This document shows positions 19,801 to 27,988 of a DNA stretch of 36,298 nucleotides, piece by piece. This stretch comes from Schizochytrium sp. CCTCC M209059 (Eukaryota; Sar; Bigyra; Thraustochytrida; Thraustochytriidae): assembly GCA_000818945.1 (NCBI GenBank), contig KN805388.1, forward strand, positions 215,198 through 251,495, in the 5' to 3' direction. Below the pieces are notes generated by a model that made no database searches, had not been told where the DNA came from, and worked only from the letters and a program-made list of their open reading frames with translations. Position numbers and translations under genes: made by a program. How positions within the stretch are numbered: position 1 is the stretch's first letter; every line of letters starts with the position of its first letter.

Positions 19801-22800
19801 CTTCGACCCCAAACCGGATGCGCTTCTCCTCGTTCAAGGAAATATCAATTTCGTTCATCTTGCTTCTCGCAGCAGCGCCCAGATTGATGAGAGACAGCGC
19901 TCGCACCGTCTTGAGCGCGGCAAGCGTGGCAAACGTGCGATCCTGGATCACGTCGGCGCAAATTCGTTCCATCATTACGTAGCACGTGATTGCGAGAGCA
20001 TCCTGACCGCACTCTTGCAACAATGAGCCAAGCTCCAGGAGGTAATGAACGACAAGGTACGGTCGTTCAATCGTCGCGGCTTCTGCGGCTGGAATTCTCG
20101 GGACCTTGGCATCCTCACCCTCATCCTCATTCTTTTCCGATCCCTCGTTTGCGTCCACCAGGTTGGCGCCTATGACCGTCAAGAGATTGCACTTGGAACC
20201 GGGTGCTACGAACCGTGTCCATGCAGAGGATAAATGCTCATGCGCGATAAGTGCCATGTCTGCTCGAATTTTAGAGTGCGGCACAGAGCGCGCAAGCATG
20301 GCAAAAATCTGCACAAGTTTGAGCAGATCTCCAAGGCGCAGCTCTCTCGGTGCATCAGCGCAAGGCTCCCCAAGCTCACGTGCTGCCTTGACGTTACGCT
20401 TTGGACTCGCAGAACGAATGGATCGCCGCGAGTTTGACGTGATGAGCGAGCTGGGCGACTTCGGGGACATGGCGCCCTTGGCGCGAGCTTCTGCGGCTGC
20501 CTGCGCGCGCTTCTGCGCGGCAACCTCGACATCCAAGATTTGATCCGCTGCAGAAACCAGACACTGCGTTACATCATCTCGAGAAAAGTGGTTGGCGTGC
20601 AGCCATTCTGCAAACTCGATAAGGTACTCGACACGCTCGTATGAGCCTTCCAAGAGACTGAGCGCCTGCACATGTGCCTGCAATTGATCCTCCTGATTTG
20701 CAGATGAAGTTGCCAAGGTCATCCAGGCCTTGGCTTGTAAAGACTTGTTGCCTTCCTTCATCTTGTGCAGACCTGCAGCAACATCCTTGTTCAGTTTGCT
20801 GTTAAAAATCACCCGCGCGGCCCACAGCCGCTTTTGCAGACTCTGCGGCACGATGCGAAAGGCTTCATCGACCGCTTTAAGACCTCCCTTCCAATCCTTG
20901 GTGTCCTTAAAACACTCGAAAAGGGCCGCGTACATGGACACGCGCAGCGCCATTTCAGATTTATCCGACACAGCCGCGAGACATTGTAGCATAGCTCGCA
21001 AAGGCTCGAATAGAATGCTACGTGTCCCGGCAGACCCGACGAGCGTAGTAGCCACATTCCAGAGCTCCTTGGCAGCATCCAGAACAAGAGCGCCAACTTT
21101 GGCCCGTACACCGTGCTCTGCTGCACTGCGAAACATGCGCAAGCTCTCCTCACGAAGCATGTCCTGCGTCGTTTTGTCGTGTGTAATGGCTGCGGCCCGC
21201 GCAGCCGCAACTTGTCCCTTGACGCACGAGCAAATGGCGTACCATCGCCAGAATTCTGCGGGAACCTTGTGCGGCTGCACCTTTTGCTGAAAGTTCTGCG
21301 CAGATGGCGTCGTCATTCTGTCTTCTCCGTCCTGCGCCTTTCGCTGCTGGGATTGACCGTGTGAAGCGAGCGTCCGAAGGGCTGCCGAGCAGAGAGTATC
21401 GGCAATATCCAGATTGCCAATCTGAAAGCTTTGTCGCCCGAGCCGCGTCCACACTTCGGTTGCCACGAGCTGGTCCGACCGGTCTGCGGCATACAGGAGA
21501 AGATCCTCCTGGTCTTGTATTTGACCTACGAAGGACTCCAAAAGTGATTGTTTCTCTTCCGGTGCAACAAAGTCTCCTTCGAGGCGTAAAAGCTCAATGA
21601 CGGCAAATCCTCGGGCAAGAAGATCATCTGGAAGTGGCTGCGGCGACTTTCTCCGACGCTGGATGCGCTGCAGCGTGGTAATGAGCTCCTTGGCAATCCT
21701 CGGCGATTTGTCTGCAAGAGTTTGAATGCACACTTCCGCGGCACGACGCAAATCATCATCTGCATTTGTAGTCTGGTCCTGTAGCATTTGTGTTCGAAGA
21801 GCACGGCCTTCGAGACTTTGGGCGAGAGCACAGGCGACAGCACAGTACATTGTGTCATTGCGTTCTTCGAGGTCGAGCTCGGCAAGTGCAGAGACGACCT
21901 CTTGCAGGCCGTCGATGAGAGCATCCGTGACAAATTGAAAGCGCTGCATGGGCCCATTGAAGACATGAAGGTGGAAATTCCACAGATACGTGGCCGCGTT
22001 TTCAACGAGCCAGGGTTCACAAAGCGTGCTCCCGATCTTGAGAGCAGCGACAATCTGCTTCACTACCTCATCTTTGCGCTGAGGCAGGTCTTCTGGGAAT
22101 GGAGCGTCTTGCCACGGTAGCCAGTCAAAGGCCAAGTCCGCGGGCGAGACAATGTTTCTGCTCTCTTCGTTGGCTCTATTTGCGTCTTCCAAGTCCTCAT
22201 CGAGCGGATCGTTAATAGCTTCCGGGTTCTCGATGGGTGTTGGAACAAGGAGGCCCAGAGACCGAACGTGCATGTTTGCAACCTTTGGAACGAGGTCGTC
22301 CACAGGAACGGTCTGCAGCTGCCGTGCGAGGGCGTCAGCAAAGATGAAGTGGACACGAGCGCGCTGTAAAGACCACGATTTGGCATCGACACCTTCGGGT
22401 AAGTCTGTGGTGTCCTCTTCGTTGTCAGAAACCAGCACGTGCTGCGCTGCGCGCTCGGTGAGTGGTAAAAGACGAAGATTAGAAGCTAGTTGGGCGATCT
22501 CGGCCCAGAGCGCGATGCATGTGGCGCTGTGGGCAATCTGCTCGGGTGCATGGGCATCGGCGTCTTGACTCGCCGCTACTGCCCCTTCCTCCTTGTCCTC
22601 CGCCACCGCCGCTCCGGTATGATTGTGCTGCTCACGACTTGACTGCTCGAGAGTCTCGTCATGATACTGATCCAGAAATGCTGCAGCGCGCATCAAAAGA
22701 GAAGCCTTGAGGTGCTTTTCTCCAGCATCTTTGGCTTGTTCGACCTGAAGAATGGCTTGCTCAAGCGGGTTCTCAGGCTCGTTGTAAATACTGGACTTGA

Positions 22801-24451
22801 GACGCAGTTTTTCTTGCATGGGTTTAAGAAAGCGAGTGAGATCGCTATTGCTCTCGGTATTGGACCCTTGGTTCATGTGGCTGCTTCGCTGCAGGTGCAT
22901 AGCCTTTTCCACCTGATCATTTGCGCGCTGCAAAAAGTCAGACGCCATCTCGCACTTTGCGAGCTCACTGTGAAGATGTGCGCGCAGCTCGAGCAGTGGC
23001 GAGTCAACCTCTTCGAGTGCGCTTGCAGCACTGCCAAATGCCTTGTGAACATGCGTCCGAAGATGCGGCTGCAAGAGTGGCAAGCCAATGTTCCAGGTCA
23101 CGAGGCAAGTCTCCTCAAGAAGACCAGGCTGATGAAGGCGCAAGCACAGAGAGATGCATCGGTCGAGAAGTCTCATGGCTTGGATGCGCTTCGCGAGGTT
23201 CATGGCCCGAGCCGTCTTTTCTGACGTCGCGGCGGCACCACTGCCTTTCGAACCCGAAAGGGGCCGTTGTCCCGTGCTCGCCATCTCCACCGTGGCAGTG
23301 GGACACTCTGCCAGCCATTCGGCACGAAAGAGGTCAAGATCAACTTCGTCCACAGCCGTCCTGACACGAGCAGGCAAACGCACAGCAAGCGACATGCACT
23401 CTTCGCTCAGTTCGTAGAGGCGTGCGCGAAGTGCAGCGCGCCCTACACCAATGACCCCAACACTGGTGCGAGCATTTCTCGTCTTCGTTTCGTCATCTTG
23501 GCTGTTGCCATCCTCCGCGGCCTGGTTTCCAGCAGCTACAACAGTTTTCAGCGATTCCTGAAGTTCCGCCTCGATTCCTGCCTGATCAGCGATAATCCCG
23601 GATCGAATACATTGAAGAATGGGCTGCACGTCTCCCTGCGTGCGCGCCGTTTTCGCTGCCGCAAGAGCGCCTTGTTGCTGAATATGAACGCAGAGTGCAT
23701 TTGTTTCACGTGCAATTTCGCTCGTAGGATCGACTTCTTGCACGAGGTCGAGAGCACGCTTCGCTTCGGCCTGGGCAGGGGCCTGGGCCCCGACTTCATT
23801 ATGCGCCAGCGCAAGGGCCAGGCCGAGCCGCGCACGCCATGCCTTGTGCGGGTCGTCAGCGGCATTAAGAGCCTCGCAGAGCTTGGAGAGGAGCTTGAGA
23901 GTGTGATGCCGGCACCCCTGACGCATGATGGGTCTCATGACCTGCCACGCGATCACTGAAGCGTTGTAGACGAGAAAGGTGTACGCGTCTTTGCGCACGG
24001 GGTCGAGACAAACATCAACAGCGGCGTCAATATACTCGGATGCAGAAAGTGCTCGTGACAGAACATCGCCTCGTTGCGGCGACTTGTGCTCGATGAGCGC
24101 TTTGACAAAGAGAGCTCGGCAATAGAACTGATCTCGTACCTTGCCTCGCGTGAAGCAAAGCTCTGCGCTCCTTTCTGCGATGGCTAGCGCATCAAACTTA
24201 AGCGCTGCTTCCGCGCAAATGACAAGTAGCTCCACGGCGATCCTCGGCTCGCCATTGTACTCACACAAGAGCGCAAAGCAGGCCTCGAGTTCTTGTCGCG
24301 CTCTTGCGTGTTCGTCGGTCTCGTCTTCGCCGCTGTGTGTCTCTGGATGCTCCTCTTTTGCTTGCGCGCGACCGCTGTCGGCACCTTCGATTCCAGCAAC
24401 TTGAGCGTCTTCGCCGACGCGTAGTAGCCTCACGCGAAGTGCGTCCTCCAT
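16832..24451 (-). CDS. CFAP46: CFAP46, central-pair C1d protein of the cilium
   Basis: One uninterrupted frame encodes 2539 residues, close to the roughly 2700 of animal CFAP46 (TTC40). Near the N-terminus, FLVYNAS (159-165), then W-x4-RP (169-174) and RHH (181-183), match the conserved CFAP46 block. The bulk is helical TPR-like solenoid with acidic low-complexity loops. The last 300 residues form an alpha/beta region: LVILADPLLARLPLELLFEQ near 2243, FLFSGLG near 2402 and GVNAIVQHQW near 2475. Family knowledge: CFAP46 belongs to the C1d projection of the axonemal central pair, with CFAP54, CFAP74 and CFAP221, and affects waveform and beat frequency. Its presence implies a motile flagellated stage. 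No intron interrupts the 7.6 kb frame. The gene is divergent from an IQ/Sfi1-like protein gene, sharing 798 bases of upstream DNA. Confidence 0.92.
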   Translation of the reverse strand: MEDALRVRLLRVGEDAQVAGIEGADSGRAQAKEEHPETHSGEDETDEHARARQELEACFALLCEYNGEPRIAVELLVICAEAALKFDALAIAERSAELCFTRGKVRDQFYCRALFVKALIEHKSPQRGDVLSRALSASEYIDAAVDVCLDPVRKDAYTFLVYNASVIAWQVMRPIMRQGCRHHTLKLLSKLCEALNAADDPHKAWRARLGLALALAHNEVGAQAPAQAEAKRALDLVQEVDPTSEIARETNALCVHIQQQGALAAAKTARTQGDVQPILQCIRSGIIADQAGIEAELQESLKTVVAAGNQAAEDGNSQDDETKTRNARTSVGVIGVGRAALRARLYELSEECMSLAVRLPARVRTAVDEVDLDLFRAEWLAECPTATVEMASTGQRPLSGSKGSGAAATSEKTARAMNLAKRIQAMRLLDRCISLCLRLHQPGLLEETCLVTWNIGLPLLQPHLRTHVHKAFGSAASALEEVDSPLLELRAHLHSELAKCEMASDFLQRANDQVEKAMHLQRSSHMNQGSNTESNSDLTRFLKPMQEKLRLKSSIYNEPENPLEQAILQVEQAKDAGEKHLKASLLMRAAAFLDQYHDETLEQSSREQHNHTGAAVAEDKEEGAVAASQDADAHAPEQIAHSATCIALWAEIAQLASNLRLLPLTERAAQHVLVSDNEEDTTDLPEGVDAKSWSLQRARVHFIFADALARQLQTVPVDDLVPKVANMHVRSLGLLVPTPIENPEAINDPLDEDLEDANRANEESRNIVSPADLAFDWLPWQDAPFPEDLPQRKDEVVKQIVAALKIGSTLCEPWLVENAATYLWNFHLHVFNGPMQRFQFVTDALIDGLQEVVSALAELDLEERNDTMYCAVACALAQSLEGRALRTQMLQDQTTNADDDLRRAAEVCIQTLADKSPRIAKELITTLQRIQRRRKSPQPLPDDLLARGFAVIELLRLEGDFVAPEEKQSLLESFVGQIQDQEDLLLYAADRSDQLVATEVWTRLGRQSFQIGNLDIADTLCSAALRTLASHGQSQQRKAQDGEDRMTTPSAQNFQQKVQPHKVPAEFWRWYAICSCVKGQVAAARAAAITHDKTTQDMLREESLRMFRSAAEHGVRAKVGALVLDAAKELWNVATTLVGSAGTRSILFEPLRAMLQCLAAVSDKSEMALRVSMYAALFECFKDTKDWKGGLKAVDEAFRIVPQSLQKRLWAARVIFNSKLNKDVAAGLHKMKEGNKSLQAKAWMTLATSSANQEDQLQAHVQALSLLEGSYERVEYLIEFAEWLHANHFSRDDVTQCLVSAADQILDVEVAAQKRAQAAAEARAKGAMSPKSPSSLITSNSRRSIRSASPKRNVKAARELGEPCADAPRELRLGDLLKLVQIFAMLARSVPHSKIRADMALIAHEHLSSAWTRFVAPGSKCNLLTVIGANLVDANEGSEKNEDEGEDAKVPRIPAAEAATIERPYLVVHYLLELGSLLQECGQDALAITCYVMMERICADVIQDRTFATLAALKTVRALSLINLGAAARSKMNEIDISLNEEKRIRFGVEVEQLLQHRSMRQRARRASIESAPTDGSTESAELDEDPDAIVTKSGVQPTRRRMLGPMKIREVWARLASELVDLGYIFEGKVLLHEVALHNDAYEDKENTFRAATVAAKVALLEGKESAALARAVEALGALGEHRGGNVNDWLHCIREIVACLRGANRSADASSLMKKALAVYNSKLQNMGTLKDLDLEVATSYVETLVAEQLFAEVKVRALQGAHWRDEWVQCQKHLRNAQDRILIATKPQCASVATMDILLMHCALWMEVYKTQAMEQEHVAFSRIVDGLSRASRCGEAMLQMVLPTSELFCTGMNEVNLPLERYVGRVQNMLGSIELLHDAFCNPLPAVSSAAREAERIDQLNPAERWLMETAPVPPLTLAELHPGAAQRACSYFMGTYKHLHHMPARAAVALVAAGQGLCRNKDARAQKVLYDGIEAALAHDDYDLAKIAAHELVLGHESAEALVLYQACRARAWMFNLLKETALDGEGKLSQFLRLQTHIESSLFSPGDLSKTAGEDASAREKDAKIRWPYADVSKFLRESVQLQRLSCRQRVSSLLKSLPDAVEFLVLSLSENGRVLYSAHLDAESCDTERNEVKARANKYPLAAEEAEELYSLVRDISTCRKRMSSQLLSRTQDASFEESASKLEDKASEDIEAITRRMRRLLTPAIPILRAEEAGENANAENDATPEKDDAEPSKRLVILADPLLARLPLELLFEQEVQKGDDEEEAKTIDGMGEDQDQGKGEDQEEAQDCVALQTRMQKRFVSVSRDFSLHLFHQRMQSMVPGLQEAVAADEAFQVRLDQRPASVRYVVDPRGEESGLRDNFTADTAWQGHVGAEMGVPSRGNWQALLASGDDKQFLFSGLGSFLAQVDPGAVAALDMRHCWSAVLIDRAVNDASYRFQSEQEATLSAAALQLKQPVETAALLSLCGVNAIVQHQWACTIHRAIEMQTRLASCMKQGATAPLLVDAMHSADDDSRKLRVKANAAFYGVPLL

Positions 24452-25249
24452 GACTCTTGGGAGACACTAGTTCTTGCCACGGAAGGAGCCAAGGCCAACT
24501 GGTCTGCTCGCGAGCCGAAACGAAGGCTCCTGCCTCCGTTCGATCTGACAATGAGGCAGCCAGGCCGGCAGGTACGCAGCTGCAGGCTACAGAGCTCGAC
24601 GATAACCCAGGTCTTGGGCCCTCGCTCGCTTGGTCCTTTCAAGTTGTCAAGGCAAGCAGGCAGGCTTGGGCCTTCATTTGCTTGCTTGTTGCCGTTGCAC
24701 GCCGCGGATGGTTACATGGCTCGCTCGCGTGCGACTGAACCTTGCTTCCGGTACATCATGTTACTTTTGCCTGATCTAACACAATTAATTCCCTGCCGCC
24801 AGGACGCGCTCGCACGTGCCTACGCTCGCTCGGTGTCGCGAACAGCACGCTCGGCCGGGTTGCTGCTCCTCGCTGCGTTGCCTCTGTTGTGAGCGAAACG
24901 AGAGGCAATGAAGAGAAGAGAGCTACAGTGCATAACTTAATGCTGCGGCCTTTTTAGCGTAGGAGACATGAATCAAGTGTCCTGAACGTATGCCTAACTC
25001 AGTGTCAAGGAAGCCTTGCTTGACCGTGACAGAAGTAGCACACACCGTTCTTGGGCACGCGGTCGATCGGCGAGAACACAGCAAAAGCGCACGCGGTGAG
25101 TCGTCAAGCAAGACGCTGTACGTGAGCAGCTGCAGCTGTCGCTGCAGCTGCATCACAATTATCGTCATTCTTTTTATCTGCGGCGGCAGCAGCACCGCCT
25201 GCAGCAGCAGCAGCAGCAGCAGTAGCAGCAGCAATAGCGGCGACGGCAG
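24452..25249. promoter_or_regulatory. Shared divergent upstream region of CFAP46 and the IQ/Sfi1-like gene
   Basis: The 798 bases between two divergent start codons must hold both promoters. The right end (25188-25241) is a GCN tract of CAG, GGC and AAT-type triplets just before the IQ-protein start. I see no certain TATA or X-box element. Functional coupling is inferred only from layout and the likely ciliary role of both products. Confidence 0.45.
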
Positions 25250-27988
25250 ATGCGGCTCGCGAGCTCGCGCAAAAGACAGCGGGCAAGCAGCGGTATTAGC
25301 GATGGAGGCGGAAGCAGAAATCGTTCTTGCCGACGTGCCCCGCTTAGCAACGATGAACTGGCCATGACAAGACCGCCACGGCCACGCGAAATCTTGCAGC
25401 CGCCAGAGGTGAACCTCCTGACCAAATTTGGCGTAGAGACGCGAAGACGCGGTGCAGAGCACCAGCTCTCGGGGACGCTTTTCGACTTTCATCAGACAGA
25501 CGTCAATGATATCTATAGGAGCGGCAAACTGGCGAAAACCCTCAACAACCGATGCTTGCGCTGCTCGACGGACACGGCGCTCGGCCTGCGAAAAAGCAAT
25601 GGGAGACCGCCTGTCGAGCGCACAAGCCGAGAAGCTTGCGACGAGTGTTGTCGCTTGGAAAGAGAAGAAACGGAACGCAGACGCATTGCAGAAGAACTCG
25701 CCGAGGAGGAGAACCGCAAATTTGATCAGGAAATTGCGCAGCGACGCGCCAAGGAGAAACGTGAAGGATTTTCGTCCATGTTCAAGCCAAAGCTCAGCCC
25801 ACTGAAAAGCAAGAGTCTCACCAGTATTGTAGATGACGACGACGACATCGACGACATCGAAGAAGGAGGAGAAGGAGGAGGACGAGAGCCTCACGAGGGT
25901 TCGAGTGCAGGACTCGATGCGGGTGGAAGCAGTGGACTCACAAGCGCGAGCGCCTTCTATGGTGATGGAGATTCCGACGACGAGAATAACAAGGAACACG
26001 AAATGTTTTTGCCACCACCAGCTCAGCTTGAATCGCTTCTGCCCGTGCCAATGGGATCCAAGCAGGAATTCCTTCGCACATTACGTGCATACAAAAAGAG
26101 TCAAGAGGAGCTTCACAGGGTTCGAATCCGCGAAAAGAGACGACTACGCGATCTCGCGGAACAGAGACGGAGACTCATCGAGGATGAGAAACGCAGACTT
26201 CGACACGAAGCACTCTTGCGTCATGCCGTAGCGCGCATGCGAAATCGAGGCCTGTACACGGCATTCGTGGGCTGGCACGAGCATGTCAAGCTCGAGAAGC
26301 GCCGACGCCTCCTCGCAGGGTTCTCAAGCTCGTACATGAAAGAATGGACGTTTGGACATTGGCACTCTTGGGTGCGAAAGTCAAAAGAAGACCGACTTTG
26401 CAGCGCACTCATTGTCCAGGCATCATGGCGACGATTTTTAGCGCAGCAAGAACTTGCGCGTCGACGTCGCAATCTTCAGGCGACGCTCACGATTCAGGCT
26501 TTTGCTCGCACAGTACTCGCAAAGGTCGTCCTCAAGCTCGCAAGACGAAAGATTGCCCACCAGGAAAAGCTTGTACGACGAATGCTTTTACGCATGTCTT
26601 CGAACGCTAAGTTCCGCACCTTTTCCGGGTGGAAACGTTTCGTGCGCGTTCGACAGCACGTGCGTGTCTTGGCGGGCAGGGCTGACGGCCACCGCGTTCG
26701 CTATAGCTGGGACATGTGGCGTCGCAATGCTGCGACGTTTCGAAGAGAGCGGCACAAAGCTGCGGTGCGCGATATACAACGCGTCGGTCGCGGCTTTGTG
26801 GGCCGACTCGAGGCGCGTCGGAAGCGTCGTGACCGGAATGCAGCGATTATTATTCAGCAAATGGTGCGCGCAAGGGTTGCGCGCAACGTTTTACGAACCA
26901 AGCTACGTCAACGTCGAGTCATCAAGCGCAAACTTGCAAAGATTTTCGGAGAGCGCAAACGCGCTCGATTTGCGTCATGGAAGACCTTTATTATCCAGCG
27001 GAAAACGTTGCGGCGTATGATGCAGGGCAGTCGTTTCCGGACCATAGAGGGAGCCTTTGCGCGCTGGTCGTCGCGTTATCACGCCAGTCTAGACATTCAG
27101 AGGTTCTTTCGTGGATATCTGGGACGCCAAGCCTTTATGGCGCGACAGCAAGAGTACCTCTTTGAAATGGCAGAGGGTGGCTGTCGGACACTCGGTGAAA
27201 GACAAAAGATGAAGCTCCTTTTTGATGAACGGTACTCGTCGCCATTGCTGACTGAACTACGCAAGAACCTCTTGCACATCAAACGGCTGGCGCTTGTGAT
27301 GGAGCGCAAGCGCAGCGCAGAAGCGCTTCTGGAAGCTCAACGCGAGATTGATCAGGGAGGGCGCGTGCCGCTGTGGCAGCTCTCGCGACACTCCAGAGAC
27401 GGCGCCTTTATGACCCGCGAAGAGCAAGAGGCAGAAAATCTATTGAAAGGATTCACGCAGGAGGAGCTCGAGCACGATGGTATCGTGGTCATGTGGGTGC
27501 ACGGCGCGCCGCAGCGCTTTGATGTTGAGACACATGCTGCTTTTCTGGAAGACATACTCATGAAGGACATTCAAAAGGAGATTGCGCGCTTGCAGCACGA
27601 AATGAACGAAAGCATGGAGACGATGCGACGCGAGGACACCGAATGGAAGGAGACGCTCGAGCGTTACTTGCATCGCAAGAAACACCTTTTGAATATGACG
27701 GACGTTCGTCTTTACCCAAATGCTGGCAAGTCCTTTGCGTTGTCGTTTACAGACCCAGAAGAGGTACGCGAGACAATTCACTCCTGGCTGGACATGGTGG
27801 AAAGAGAGTTTATCTCGCGCTGGACGTTGCTCGCATGGGTCGCTCACGGTATGATTTTACGGAGGGGCATCCGTGCAAAGGAGCGTCTCCTCATCTGGGG
27901 AGTCCTTATGGAGGAGCTCGAGCCGAGTCTTGTCGACGAGCTCGCTGCCCTCATGCTCCAAATCATGACTGCCCAAGACAGCGCCTGA
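25250..27988 (+). CDS. IQ-motif and Sfi1-like repeat protein, putative basal body or axonemal component
   Basis: The product has 912 residues. Near 102-105 and 129-133 are two CxxC pairs that could bind zinc. Residues 137-175 are a highly charged coiled coil, followed by an Asp/Glu/Gly-rich loop and a second Arg/Lys-rich helix near 290-330. From about 335 to 630, Sfi1-like units with F-x-x-W (FVGWHEHV, FGHWHSWV, FSGWKRFV, FASWKTFI, FARWSSRY) alternate with IQ motifs such as IQxxxRxxxxR (DIQRFFRGYLGRQ). Family knowledge: IQ motifs bind calmodulin and Sfi1 repeats bind centrin. A centrin or calmodulin-binding role at the basal body or cilium is inferred, supported by the divergent CFAP46 neighbour. 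No ortholog name is claimed. The ATG at 25364 (codon 39) is an alternative start. The last 132 bases overlap the PIGZ coding region on the other strand. Confidence 0.85.
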   Translation: MRLASSRKRQRASSGISDGGGSRNRSCRRAPLSNDELAMTRPPRPREILQPPEVNLLTKFGVETRRRGAEHQLSGTLFDFHQTDVNDIYRSGKLAKTLNNRCLRCSTDTALGLRKSNGRPPVERTSREACDECCRLEREETERRRIAEELAEEENRKFDQEIAQRRAKEKREGFSSMFKPKLSPLKSKSLTSIVDDDDDIDDIEEGGEGGGREPHEGSSAGLDAGGSSGLTSASAFYGDGDSDDENNKEHEMFLPPPAQLESLLPVPMGSKQEFLRTLRAYKKSQEELHRVRIREKRRLRDLAEQRRRLIEDEKRRLRHEALLRHAVARMRNRGLYTAFVGWHEHVKLEKRRRLLAGFSSSYMKEWTFGHWHSWVRKSKEDRLCSALIVQASWRRFLAQQELARRRRNLQATLTIQAFARTVLAKVVLKLARRKIAHQEKLVRRMLLRMSSNAKFRTFSGWKRFVRVRQHVRVLAGRADGHRVRYSWDMWRRNAATFRRERHKAAVRDIQRVGRGFVGRLEARRKRRDRNAAIIIQQMVRARVARNVLRTKLRQRRVIKRKLAKIFGERKRARFASWKTFIIQRKTLRRMMQGSRFRTIEGAFARWSSRYHASLDIQRFFRGYLGRQAFMARQQEYLFEMAEGGCRTLGERQKMKLLFDERYSSPLLTELRKNLLHIKRLALVMERKRSAEALLEAQREIDQGGRVPLWQLSRHSRDGAFMTREEQEAENLLKGFTQEELEHDGIVVMWVHGAPQRFDVETHAAFLEDILMKDIQKEIARLQHEMNESMETMRREDTEWKETLERYLHRKKHLLNMTDVRLYPNAGKSFALSFTDPEEVRETIHSWLDMVEREFISRWTLLAWVAHGMILRRGIRAKERLLIWGVLMEELEPSLVDELAALMLQIMTAQDSA

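Noticed and set aside
24923..25999. 358-codon minus-strand frame
   Set aside because: It is antisense to the IQ/Sfi1-like coding region, and its hydrophobic runs are shadows of the triplet repeat and charged codons.
26119..26129. Perfect tRNA B-box sequence GGTTCGAATCC
   Set aside because: It lies inside the IQ/Sfi1-like coding frame, and no cloverleaf, A box or T-run terminator can be built around it.
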